Shown: piece by piece, positions 25,963 to 33,790 of the stretch | How the letters are laid out: each line of letters begins with the position of its first letter | How positions within the stretch are numbered: position 1 is the stretch's first letter | NCBI RefSeq assembly: GCF_036038375.1 | Contig: NZ_CP107935.1 | Coordinates: 3,720,001-3,784,000, forward strand | DNA length: 64,000 nt | DNA from: Streptomyces sp. NBC_00414 | Lineage (GTDB): Bacteria > Actinomycetota > Actinomycetes > Streptomycetales > Streptomycetaceae | Reading direction: 5' to 3' | Made by a program: the position numbers and the translations under genes | Notes under the pieces: model-generated | The model's database searches: none | What the model was told of the DNA's origin: nothing | The model's input: the letters and a program-made list of their open reading frames with translations, nothing else

Positions 25963-27279
25963 ATGCCCGTTAACCCCGCACACACCGCCCTCTGGCCCGC
26001 CCCGCACGCGAGCGGAGCCGTCGACGCGACGGTCCACGTGCCCGGGTCCAAGTCGGTCACCAACCGCGCGCTCGTCCTCGCGGCCCTCGCCGCCGAGCCC
26101 GGCTGGCTCCGCCGCCCGCTGCGTTCCCGCGACACTCTCCTGATGGCCGGTGCCCTGCGGGCGATGGGCGTCGGGATCGAGGAGGGCGTGGGCCCCGACG
26201 GTTCCGGCGAGGCATGGCGGGTCATCCCCTCGGGCCTGCACGGCCCGACCACGGTCGACGTGGGCAACGCCGGCACGGTGATGCGCTTCCTGCCGCCGGT
26301 CGCCACGCTCGCCGACGGCCCCATCCGCTTCGACGGCGATCCCCGTTCGTACGAGCGGCCGCTGAACGGCGTGATCGACGGCCTGCGCGCCCTCGGCGCC
26401 CGTATCGACGACGACAACCGCGGCACGCTGCCGCTGACCGTGCAGGGCGGCGGGGCTCTGGAGGGCGGCACGGTGGAGATCGACGCGTCCTCGTCCTCGC
26501 AGTTCGTGTCGGCGCTGCTGCTGTCAGGCCCGCGCTTCAACCAGGGCGTGGAGGTACGGCACACGGGCTCGACGCTGCCGTCCATGCCGCACATCCGGAT
26601 GACCGTCGACATGCTGCGCTCGATCGGCGCCCAGGTGGACACCCCGGAGTCGGGCGGCGAGCCGAACGTCTGGCGGGTCACGCCGGGCGCGCTCCTCGGC
26701 CGCGACCTGACGGTCGAGCCGGACCTGTCGAACGCCCAGCCGTTCCTGGCTGCCGCGCTGGTCACCGGCGGCACGGTCGTCATCCCCGACTGGCCGGTCC
26801 GCACCACCCAGCCGGGCGACAGGCTGCGCGAGATCTTCACCGAGATGGGCGGTTCCTGCGAACTGACGGACCGGGGCCTTGAGTTCACCGGATCCGGCTC
26901 GATCCACGGCATCGACGTGGACCTGGGCGAGGTCGGTGAGCTGACCCCGGGCATCGCGGCGGTCGCGGCCCTCGCCGACTCCCCCTCGGCCCTGCGCGGC
27001 GTGGCCCATCTGCGGCTGCACGAGACGGACCGGCTGGCCGCGCTCACCAAGGAGATCAACGAACTCGGCGGCGACGTCACCGAGACGGCCGACGGCCTCA
27101 CCATCCGCCCGCGCCCGCTGCACGGCGGGATCTTCCACACCTACGACGACCACCGCATGGCGACCGCGGGCGCGATCATCGGCCTCGCGGTCGACGGCGT
27201 ACAGATCGAGAACGTGGCGACGACGGCGAAGACCCTGCCGGACTTCCCCGATCTGTGGACCGGAATGCTCGGGAACTGA
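25963..27279 (+). CDS. aroA: 3-Phosphoshikimate 1-carboxyvinyltransferase (EPSP synthase)
   Basis: Enzyme of 438 residues that joins shikimate-3-phosphate and phosphoenolpyruvate, the sixth step of the shikimate pathway to aromatic amino acids. The substrate-binding motif VPGSKSVTNRALVLAALA is at about residues 26-43 and GNAGTVMRFL near 102. The C-terminal domain has HLRLHETDRLAAL near 347 and YDDHRMA near 394. Length and order are normal. ATG 25963 is used with a modest GAGGG site. rsgA follows after 16 bases, so both are probably one transcript. Confidence 0.95.
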   Translation: MPVNPAHTALWPAPHASGAVDATVHVPGSKSVTNRALVLAALAAEPGWLRRPLRSRDTLLMAGALRAMGVGIEEGVGPDGSGEAWRVIPSGLHGPTTVDVGNAGTVMRFLPPVATLADGPIRFDGDPRSYERPLNGVIDGLRALGARIDDDNRGTLPLTVQGGGALEGGTVEIDASSSSQFVSALLLSGPRFNQGVEVRHTGSTLPSMPHIRMTVDMLRSIGAQVDTPESGGEPNVWRVTPGALLGRDLTVEPDLSNAQPFLAAALVTGGTVVIPDWPVRTTQPGDRLREIFTEMGGSCELTDRGLEFTGSGSIHGIDVDLGEVGELTPGIAAVAALADSPSALRGVAHLRLHETDRLAALTKEINELGGDVTETADGLTIRPRPLHGGIFHTYDDHRMATAGAIIGLAVDGVQIENVATTAKTLPDFPDLWTGMLGN

Positions 27280-27295
27280 CGGGCGGACCGGGATC

Positions 27296-28306
27296 ATGCG
27301 CCGATACGGCAAGCACACCGACGAGGACGACATCCCCTCGCGGCCCAACCGCAAGGGCAACCGCCCGCGGACGAACATCCGGCCCAAGCACGAGGACGCG
27401 GCGGAGGGCATGGTCGTCACCGTCGACCGGGGCCGGCTGACCTGCCTCGTCGAGGACCGTCTGATCTTCGCCATGAAGGCACGCGAACTGGGCCGCAAGG
27501 CGGCGGTCGTCGGCGACCGGGTGGCCATCGTCGGCGACCTGACCGGCAAGAAGGACACCCTCGCCCGGATCGTCCGCATCGAGCCGCGGACCTCGGTCCT
27601 GCGCCGTACGGCCGACGACGACGATCCGTACGAGCGGGTGGTCGTCGCCAACGCCGACCAGCTGGCCATCGTCACGGCCCTCGCCGACCCGGAGCCGCGC
27701 CCCCGCCTGATCGACCGCTGCCTGGTCGCCGCGTACGCCGCCGGCCTCGACCCGATCCTCGTCCTCACCAAGTCGGACCTGGCGTCACCCGACGAACTCC
27801 TGGAGCAGTACGGGGCGTTGGGGGTCCCGTACGTCGTCACGAGCCGGGAGGAGCTGGAGAGCGGCGAGGCCGTCGACCGCGTACGCAAGCAGCTGGACGG
27901 CAAGATCACGGCGTTCGTCGGACACTCGGGCGTGGGCAAGACGACGCTGGTCAACGCGCTCGTGTCGACGGAGCGGCGGCGGTCCACGGGTGTGGTCAAC
28001 GCGGTCACGGGCCGCGGCAGGCACACCACGACCTCGGCGCGCGCGATCCCGCTGCCGGGCGACGAGGGCTGGGTCGTCGACACGCCGGGCGTGCGGTCCT
28101 TCGGGCTGCACCATGTGGACCCGTCGCAGGTCATCAAGGCGTTTCCCGATCTGGAGCCCGGCACGGAGGGCTGCCCGCGCGCGTGCAGCCACGACGAGCC
28201 GGACTGCGCGCTGGACGAGTGGGTGGCCAAGGGGCACGCGGACCCGGCCCGCCTCTACTCGCTGCGCCGGCTGCTCTCGACCCGGGAGCGGCGCGAGGGC
28301 GACTGA
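27296..28306 (+). CDS. rsgA: Ribosome small-subunit-dependent GTPase RsgA
   Basis: Circularly permuted GTPase (336 residues) that helps 30S subunit maturation. An N-terminal OB fold precedes the GTPase domain, in which TKSD (G4, near 162) comes before the P-loop GHSGVGKTTLVNAL (near 204) and DTPG (near 262). The C-terminal zinc finger is GCPRACSHDEPDC, near 292. All expected motifs are intact. Directly downstream of aroA in the same operon. Confidence 0.94.
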   Translation: MRRYGKHTDEDDIPSRPNRKGNRPRTNIRPKHEDAAEGMVVTVDRGRLTCLVEDRLIFAMKARELGRKAAVVGDRVAIVGDLTGKKDTLARIVRIEPRTSVLRRTADDDDPYERVVVANADQLAIVTALADPEPRPRLIDRCLVAAYAAGLDPILVLTKSDLASPDELLEQYGALGVPYVVTSREELESGEAVDRVRKQLDGKITAFVGHSGVGKTTLVNALVSTERRRSTGVVNAVTGRGRHTTTSARAIPLPGDEGWVVDTPGVRSFGLHHVDPSQVIKAFPDLEPGTEGCPRACSHDEPDCALDEWVAKGHADPARLYSLRRLLSTRERREGD

Positions 28307-28469
28307 CCGTGATCGGCTGCGGCCGGTCGCAGCCCGTCGCGGCCGATCGCGGCCGACTCCCTGCGTGACCTCTGTGTTGTTTGCATCGCCGTCGCGACGG
28401 TAAAGGCATAATCGCACCAAGCCGGATCCAAGCGAGACGAAGCGGTCACGGAGCGTGGGAGGGCATCAC

Positions 28470-28793
28470 ATGGCGTGGCTGCTGGTTGTCGTGGCGGGGC
28501 TCCTGGAGACGGGTTTCGCCGTCTGCCTCAAGCTCTCCCACGGTTTCACGAGACTCTGGCCGACGGTCGCCTTCTGCGTCTTCGCGCTGGGCAGTTTCGG
28601 CCTCCTCACCCTGTCCCTGAAGAAGCTCGACGTGGGGCCCGCCTACGCGGTGTGGACGGGCATCGGCGCGGCCGGCACCGCGATCTACGGCATGATCTTC
28701 CTCGACGACCTGGTGTCCACGCTGAAGATCGTCTCGATCTCGTTCGTGATCATAGGAGTCATCGGCCTGCAGCTGTCGGGCTCGTCCCACTGA
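28470..28793 (+). CDS. Small multidrug resistance (SMR) family transporter, SugE/Gdx-like
   Basis: A 107-residue protein with four membrane helices and the conserved glutamate near the start of helix 1 (VVAGLLETGFAVCLKLS, Glu13). The WPTVAFCVFALGSFGLL and VWTGIGAAGTAIYGM segments match SMR proteins of the SugE/Gdx guanidinium-exporter group more than EmrE. Specificity is inferred. ATG 28470 follows GGGAGGG. The leader after rsgA has no riboswitch I can recognise. Confidence 0.85.
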   Translation: MAWLLVVVAGLLETGFAVCLKLSHGFTRLWPTVAFCVFALGSFGLLTLSLKKLDVGPAYAVWTGIGAAGTAIYGMIFLDDLVSTLKIVSISFVIIGVIGLQLSGSSH

Positions 28794-28885
28794 GGTCGCG
28801 CCCGGCGTCGGCCCGAGGCCGCGCTGAGTCGCGCTGAAGTCGCGCTGAAGTCGTACCCGAGACGGGAGACGGCTCCGCGGGCCCG

Positions 28886-29497
28886 TCAGACCACGGAACG
28901 CACCGTGGCCAGGGCGCTGCGGACCAGTCCCGCCGTGCCTCCCTCGCCCGCCGGGGCCAGCACGCACGACACCCCCAGCCGCACCGCGAGTTCACAGGCC
29001 CGGGCGAGCTCCGCCGCCTCGGACTTCGACCCGCCGTGCGCGGCCAGCGAGGCGACGGCCCGGTCCCGTACCAGCGCCACGAAGTCGCCGGGCGAGGGCA
29101 GCGGCCCGTCGGCCCGGCGCTGAGCGGGCACGGCCGAGGACGACGGCACGGCTGACAGGGTCGGAGAGGGCAGCCGCTCTCCCCAGCACCCCGTGAGCAT
29201 CGCCCGCACCAGCGCGTTCCCCCGGGCGGCGGACGCCGTCCACTCGGCCGCCGCGGCCAGGCGCTCCCGGGGCTCCGGACGGCTCACGAGAGCACGCTCC
29301 ACCCCCGCGAGATACGCATCGGCCTCCCGCCGTACGAGCGCACGGGCAAGCCCTTCCTTGCTCCCGAACTCGTTGTAGAGGGTCTGCCGGGAGACCCCGG
29401 CCACGGCGGCGACATCGACCATTCGTACGGCGGACCACGGACGGCGTCCGAGCGCCGTGTAGGCGGCGTCCAGTAGGGATTCCCGCGCTGCTGGCAT
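28886..29497 (-). CDS. TetR family transcriptional regulator
   Basis: A 203-residue TetR-type repressor. The N-terminal helix-turn-helix spans about residues 24-49 (VRMVDVAAVAGVSRQTLYN), and the rest is the helical ligand domain. I start at the second of two adjacent ATGs (29,497) because GGGAGG is then five bases away. It is convergent with the SMR gene. Ligand and target genes are unknown; autoregulation or control of the SMR exporter would be guesses. Confidence 0.85.
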   Translation of the reverse strand: MPAARESLLDAAYTALGRRPWSAVRMVDVAAVAGVSRQTLYNEFGSKEGLARALVRREADAYLAGVERALVSRPEPRERLAAAAEWTASAARGNALVRAMLTGCWGERLPSPTLSAVPSSSAVPAQRRADGPLPSPGDFVALVRDRAVASLAAHGGSKSEAAELARACELAVRLGVSCVLAPAGEGGTAGLVRSALATVRSVV

Positions 29498-29688
29498 CAT
29501 CGCCTCCCTGGGGCGATCCTGGGGCGATCGGCTCTGCGCTTCAGAGTTGACGCGCACGGGGGCACTGTCAAGACTTCGCACGTTCTATGGGGCGTGCGAC
29601 GTAGGCGGACGCGGGGGTGCGCGCCCTGGGGGGCGCCTCTGAGGGCGCGGCGGGGCCGTGGAAGGCTGCGGCGCCGCCGTGGCGGGCC

Positions 29689-29762
29689 GCGCGGTTCCCC
29701 GCGCCCCTGAAAGTCGGGGCCGCGCCCCTGCCTTTCGTCTTCAGGGGCGCGGGGAACCGCGC
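29689..29762. repeat. Long perfect inverted repeat of the Streptomyces repeat family
   Basis: Two perfectly complementary 23-base arms (29,689-29,711 and 29,740-29,762) enclose a 28-base loop. The arm contains ggttccccgcgcccctgaa. It lies in a 343-base gap (29,498-29,840) between the divergent TetR and hisN genes, which otherwise holds only promoter sequence. Confidence 0.85.
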
Positions 29763-29840
29763 GCTCGGCCACAGTGGCGGCGCACCTTCTCCACAGCCCC
29801 AGCCCTATAGCCGCACCCCACGGAGCGGTACCGTTCGCTC

Positions 29841-30641
29841 ATGCCCGACTATCGCGATGACCTGCGCCTCGCCCATGTCCTGGCGGACGCCGCCGACGCC
29901 GCGACGATGGACCGGTTCAAGGCGCTCGACCTCAAGGTCGAGACCAAGCCGGACATGACACCGGTGAGCGAGGCCGACAAGGCCGCCGAGGAACTGATCC
30001 GCGGCCACCTCGGACGGGCACGGCCACGCGACGCGATCCTCGGCGAGGAGTACGGGGTCGAGGGCACGGGCCCCCGCCGCTGGGTGATCGACCCGATCGA
30101 CGGCACCAAGAACTACGTACGCGGGGTGCCCGTCTGGGCCACGCTGATCGCGCTGATGGAGGCGGGCGAGGGCGGTTACCAGCCGGTCGTCGGCGTGGTC
30201 TCCGCGCCCGCGCTCGCCCGTCGCTGGTGGGCGTCGAAGGGCCACGGCGCGTTCACCGGCCGCAGCCTGTCGTCCGCGTCGCGGCTGAAGGTCTCCCAGG
30301 TCTCGCAGATGAAGGACGCCTCGTTCGCGTACTCCTCGCTGGGCGGCTGGGAGGAGCGCAGCCTGCTGGACGGGTTCCTGGACCTGACCCGCGAGGTGTG
30401 GCGCACGCGCGCGTACGGCGACTTCTGGCCCTACATGATGGTCGCCGAGGGCTCGGTCGACATCTGCGCGGAGCCCGAACTGTCGCTCTGGGACATGGCG
30501 GCGACCTCGATCGTGGTGACCGAGGCAGGCGGCTCCTTCACCGGCCTCGACGGCCGCCCCGGCCCGCACAGCGGCAACGCGGCGGCCTCGAACGGCATCC
30601 TCCACGACGAGATGCTGGGGTACCTGAACCAGCGCTACTAG
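29841..30641 (+). CDS. hisN: Histidinol-phosphatase, inositol monophosphatase type
   Basis: A 266-residue magnesium-dependent phosphatase of the inositol monophosphatase superfamily. Metal-binding motifs are LGEEYG (67-72), DPIDGTKNY (84-92) and WDMAAT near 217. In actinobacteria this subgroup (HisN) removes phosphate from histidinol phosphate, the penultimate step of histidine synthesis. RRWWASKGHGAF near residue 130 is typical of this group. The histidinol assignment rests on family knowledge; general IMPase activity remains possible. Confidence 0.87.
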   Translation: MPDYRDDLRLAHVLADAADAATMDRFKALDLKVETKPDMTPVSEADKAAEELIRGHLGRARPRDAILGEEYGVEGTGPRRWVIDPIDGTKNYVRGVPVWATLIALMEAGEGGYQPVVGVVSAPALARRWWASKGHGAFTGRSLSSASRLKVSQVSQMKDASFAYSSLGGWEERSLLDGFLDLTREVWRTRAYGDFWPYMMVAEGSVDICAEPELSLWDMAATSIVVTEAGGSFTGLDGRPGPHSGNAAASNGILHDEMLGYLNQRY

Positions 30642-30815
30642 TCGCCACCGGTCGCCGTCACCGGCCGGCGCCACCGGGCGGCCGGCGCTCGTGAGGCGCG
30701 TGGCATCGCCCGGGGCACGGGCGGGAGATCACGCGCCCCGAACCGGCCGCGCACGCCCTCTTGTTGACCCTCCCTTTAACTGCGACTCTGAGAGTTCCCC
30801 CACTTGTGAACTTGT

Positions 30816-30837
30816 GAATCCGTTAACTAGCGGATTC
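30816..30837. promoter_or_regulatory. Inverted repeat before the CBS-domain gene
   Basis: GAATCCG and CGGATTC flank an 8-base loop, ending four bases before the GGAGG ribosome site at 30,841. It could be an operator or a hairpin affecting translation. Confidence 0.4.
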
Positions 30838-30856
30838 GTAGGAGGTGGCTCCGTCC

Positions 30857-31249
30857 ATGCTCGTCCGCGACGCCATGAGCACGGTGGTCCTCACCATCGG
30901 CCCCGCCCACACCCTCCGGAAGGCCTCCACCCTGATGGCCGCGCGCCGCATCGGCGCGGCCGTGGTCCTCGATCCCGACGGCATCGGGATCGGCATCCTC
31001 ACCGAGCGGGACATCCTCAACTCCGTCGGCCTGGGCCAGGACCCGGACACCGAGCGGGCCCACGCCCACACGACCACCGACGTGGTCTTCGCGGCCCCGA
31101 CCTGGACGCTGGAGGAGGCGGCCCGGGCGATGGCCCACGGCGGCTTCCGCCATCTCATCGTCTGCGACCGGGGCGAGCCGGTGGGCATCGTCTCGGTCCG
31201 CGACATCATCCGCTGCTGGGCACCGCTCCGTCAGCCCGCCCCGGCCTGA
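30857..31249 (+). CDS. CBS-domain pair protein
   Basis: A 130-residue protein made almost entirely of two CBS domains (about 1-60 and 70-125), a fold that binds adenine nucleotides and regulates partners. The second repeat ends RHLIVCDRGEPVGIVSVRDI, the usual CBS pattern. There is no attached enzyme or channel domain, so it probably acts as a stand-alone energy-sensing module. ATG 30857 lies eleven bases after GGAGG; GTG 30845 would be too close. An inverted repeat precedes it and a shared terminator follows. Confidence 0.85.
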   Translation: MLVRDAMSTVVLTIGPAHTLRKASTLMAARRIGAAVVLDPDGIGIGILTERDILNSVGLGQDPDTERAHAHTTTDVVFAAPTWTLEEAARAMAHGGFRHLIVCDRGEPVGIVSVRDIIRCWAPLRQPAPA

Positions 31250-31289
31250 GACCCACGACCTGCCCACACCGGCGCTCCGGCGAAAAGGT

Positions 31290-31330
31290 GAGCGGGCCGG
31301 CTCCCCGGTACGAGGGAATCCGGCCCGCTC
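31290..31330. terminator. Bidirectional terminator between CBS gene and catalase
   Basis: GAGCGGGCCGG and CCGGCCCGCTC arms enclose a 19-base loop between the convergent genes. Confidence 0.75.
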
Positions 31331-31357
31331 TCTACGGCAAGCGATCCAGTGCTGGTG

Positions 31358-32809
31358 TCAGCCGCGGAGGGCCTGGACCGCGGCTTCCAGCCGCTTGCCG
31401 AAGTCTTCGTCGGCCTGACGGAAGTTGTTGATCGCACGCGCGGCGATGTCGTCGCGCGAGACCTGCGAGATGAAGCCCGCCAGGTTGTCGACCAGCCGCT
31501 CCCGCTCACCCTCGGACATCAGACGGTAGAGATTGCCCGCCTGTACGAAGTCGTTGTCCTCGGCGTGGACCGGCGCCTCGCTGTTGCCGGTGACACCGGT
31601 GACGGGGAGGGGCTGCCACAGCGGACGGTCCGTCTGGACGGGACCGCCGAAGCTGTTCGGCTCGTAGTTCTTCGCGCCCTTGTGGCGGCCGTCGTACAGG
31701 AAGCCGTCACGGGAGTGAGTACGCGCCTCGGTGGCGTGCGGACGGTTCACCGGCAGGTGGTCGGCGTTGACGCCGACGCGGTAGCGGTGGGCGTCGCCGT
31801 ACGCGAAGAGGCGGCCCTGGAGCATCTTGTCGGGCGAGGGTCCGATGCCCGGCACGAAGTGCGCGGGGCTGAAGACGGACTGCTCGACCTCGGCGAAGAT
31901 GTTCTCCGGGTTCCGGTTGAGCTCCAGCTTCCCTATCTCCACCGGCGGGTAGTCCTCGTGCGGCCACACCTTGGTGAGGTCGAACGGGTTGAAGCGGTAG
32001 GTCGCCGCGTCGGCCGCGGGCATGATCTGCACCTGCACGGTCCAGGAGGGGAATTCACCCCGCTCGATCGACTCCCGAAGATCGCGCTGGTGCGAGTCGG
32101 GGTCGAGACCGGAGACGTTCACGGCCTCCTCGGTCGTCAGGTTCTTGACGCCCTGGTCGGTCTTGAAGTGGTACTTGACCCAGAAGACCTCGCCGGCCTC
32201 GTTGTTCCACTGGTAGGTGTGCGAGCCGTACCCGTTCATGTGGCGGTACGAGGCGGGGATGCCACGATCACCGAAGAGCCAGGTCACCTGATGCGTGCTC
32301 TCGGGGCTCAGCCCCCAGAAGTCCCACACGTTGTCGGCTTCCTGAGAGCCCGTGTACGGGTCGCGCTTCTGGGTGTGGATGAAGTCGGGGAACTTGATGG
32401 CGTCCTTGACGAAGAACACCGGGGTGTTGTTGCCGACGAGGTCGTAGTTGCCGTCCTCGGTGTAGAACTTCAGCGCCCAGCCGCGCGGGTCACGCACGGC
32501 GTCGGCCGAGCCGAGGTTGCCGGCCACGGTGGAGAAGCGCAGGAAGGTCTCGGTCTGCTTGCCGACCTCGGAGAGGAACCGGGCGCGCGTCCACCGCGAG
32601 ACGTCACGGGTGAGCGTGAAGGTGCCGTACGCGCCGGCGCCACGGGCGTGGACGACCCGCTCCGGGATGCGCTCGCGATTGAAGTGGGCGAGCTTTTCCA
32701 GCAGGAGCTGGTCCTGGACGAGGACCGGGCCGCCGACACCCGCGGTCTCGCTGTTCTGGTTGTCGGCCACCGGCGCGCCGGCCTCCGTCGTAAGCGGTCC
32801 CTGCGTCAC
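31358..32809 (-). CDS. Monofunctional haem catalase
   Basis: Clade-3-sized catalase of 483 residues that dismutates hydrogen peroxide. The catalytic histidine lies in RVVHARGAGAYGTF (His55), the asparagine in VGNNTPVFFVKD near 128, and the proximal haem tyrosine in RLFAYGDAHRYRVG near 338. I start at GTG 32809, which follows AGGAGG at ideal spacing and gives a product beginning MTQGPLTT, close to other Streptomyces catalases. Upstream ATGs at 32,827 and 32,893 fit less well. It is divergent from a Fur-type gene with a palindrome between them, the arrangement of peroxide-regulated catA/catR pairs. Confidence 0.93.
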   Translation of the reverse strand: MTQGPLTTEAGAPVADNQNSETAGVGGPVLVQDQLLLEKLAHFNRERIPERVVHARGAGAYGTFTLTRDVSRWTRARFLSEVGKQTETFLRFSTVAGNLGSADAVRDPRGWALKFYTEDGNYDLVGNNTPVFFVKDAIKFPDFIHTQKRDPYTGSQEADNVWDFWGLSPESTHQVTWLFGDRGIPASYRHMNGYGSHTYQWNNEAGEVFWVKYHFKTDQGVKNLTTEEAVNVSGLDPDSHQRDLRESIERGEFPSWTVQVQIMPAADAATYRFNPFDLTKVWPHEDYPPVEIGKLELNRNPENIFAEVEQSVFSPAHFVPGIGPSPDKMLQGRLFAYGDAHRYRVGVNADHLPVNRPHATEARTHSRDGFLYDGRHKGAKNYEPNSFGGPVQTDRPLWQPLPVTGVTGNSEAPVHAEDNDFVQAGNLYRLMSEGERERLVDNLAGFISQVSRDDIAARAINNFRQADEDFGKRLEAAVQALRG

Positions 32810-32886
32810 GTGCGCCTCCTGCGTCATTCCCTGCCGGTCCTGTCCTTCGGCCTGCCCTTCGGCCAAAGTCGAGCTCGATCCTACAA

Positions 32887-32899
32887 TAGACATTGTCTA
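32887..32899. promoter_or_regulatory. Candidate CatR/PerR-type operator between catalase and regulator genes
   Basis: The perfect palindrome TAGACA-T-TGTCTA lies in an AT-rich stretch of the 157-base divergent region. This is where a peroxide-sensing Fur-family repressor would be expected to control both genes. Binding is inferred. Confidence 0.6.
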
Positions 32900-32966
32900 A
32901 GTTAATTCAAGCTCCAAAGTCACACCTGTTCGGGTTCTGGTCCAGCAGGCTGTTAAGCTGTGTCAT

Positions 32967-33383
32967 ATGAGCGACCTGTTGGAACGACTGCGCGGACGCG
33001 GCTGGCGCATGACCGCGCAGCGGCGCGTCGTGGCCGAGGTCCTTAACGGGGATCACGTCCACCTGACGGCCGACGAGGTGCACGCGCGTGCCGTCGTGAG
33101 GCTTCCGGAGATCTCCCGGGCGACCGTCTACAACACCCTGGGTGAGCTGGTCTCGCTCGGCGAGGTGCTGGAAGTCGCCACGGACAAGCGCGCGAAGCGG
33201 TACGACCCGAACGCCCACCGGCCGCACCACCACCTGGTCTGCGCCCAGTGCGGTGCGATCAAGGACGTGCACCCGGAGGGCAACCCGCTGGCGGACCTCC
33301 CCGACTCGGAGCGCTTCGGCTTCACGGTCTCGAACGTAGAGGTGACGTACCGCGGCGTCTGCCCGAACTGCGCGGCAGCCTGA
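32967..33383 (+). CDS. catR: Fur-family peroxide regulator (CatR/PerR-like)
   Basis: A 138-residue Fur-superfamily repressor. The N-terminal winged helix includes RMTAQRRVVAEVL and SRATVYNTLGELV (residues 14-60). The dimer/metal domain has the HHHLVC segment, the first zinc pair CAQC and the second pair CPNC at the C-terminus. Position divergent from catalase suggests it represses the catalase gene until oxidised by peroxide, as CatR does in S. coelicolor. The gene symbol is assigned from this context. Confidence 0.88.
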   Translation: MSDLLERLRGRGWRMTAQRRVVAEVLNGDHVHLTADEVHARAVVRLPEISRATVYNTLGELVSLGEVLEVATDKRAKRYDPNAHRPHHHLVCAQCGAIKDVHPEGNPLADLPDSERFGFTVSNVEVTYRGVCPNCAAA

Positions 33384-33398
33384 CACCACACTCCCCCT

Positions 33399-33428
33399 GA
33401 AGCCCCGCCCCTGACGGGCCGGGGCTTC
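33399..33428 (+). terminator. Terminator of the Fur-type gene
   Basis: GAAGCCCC and GGGGCTTC arms with an inner CCG/CGG pairing lie 16 bases after the stop codon. Confidence 0.75.
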
Positions 33429-33451
33429 TCGGCACCCGGAAACGCGAAAAC

Positions 33452-33488
33452 ACCGAAGGCCCGGAACCAATGGTTCCGGGCCTTCGGT
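33452..33488 (-). terminator. Terminator of the first initiator tRNA
   Basis: Perfect 18-base complementary arms start six bases after the tRNA 3' end on the minus strand and are followed by GTGTTTTC. Confidence 0.88.
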
Positions 33489-33494
33489 CTTCAG

Positions 33495-33568
33495 TAGCGG
33501 GGACAGGATTTGAACCTGCGACCTCTGGGTTATGAGCCCAGCGAGCTACCGAGCTGCTCCACCCCGCG
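33495..33568 (-). tRNA. tRNA-fMet (CAU), copy 1
   Basis: A 74-base initiator tRNA. The anticodon CAT sits in GGGCTCATAACCC, whose three G-C pairs are the initiator hallmark. The first base C1 does not pair with T72, another initiator feature. T-loop GGTTCAAATCC is present and CCA is not encoded. The sequence is identical to the copy at 35,837-35,910. Confidence 0.96.
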
Positions 33569-33658
33569 GCGATGACTGAACAGTACGTCACCCCACCGAC
33601 CAGCGCAAATCCCTTACCACCCCCCCTCCCTCACTCATCCAGCCCGCCCGGCCCCATC

Positions 33659-33680
33659 CAGCCCGTCCGGCGTTTGAGGA
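33659..33680. repeat. Second copy of the palindromic repeat half
   Basis: Same 22-base motif as 4,792-4,813, followed by a similar gggcgaggggcgcagcccc tail. Between the tRNA and the Sel1 gene. Confidence 0.75.
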
Positions 33681-33790
33681 CGAGCGCGAAGCGCGATCAG
33701 GGGGCGAGGGGCGCAGCCCCATGCGTGACGGGAGGGGCAGAGGCGGCGGGGGCGAACCCCACCCACCCCCACCCCGCCGGCCCGGAGGGC

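Noticed and set aside
28307..28469. Guanidine (ykkC-type) riboswitch before the SMR gene
   Set aside because: Expected for Gdx exporters, but I could not find the conserved loops; only short GC palindromes are present.
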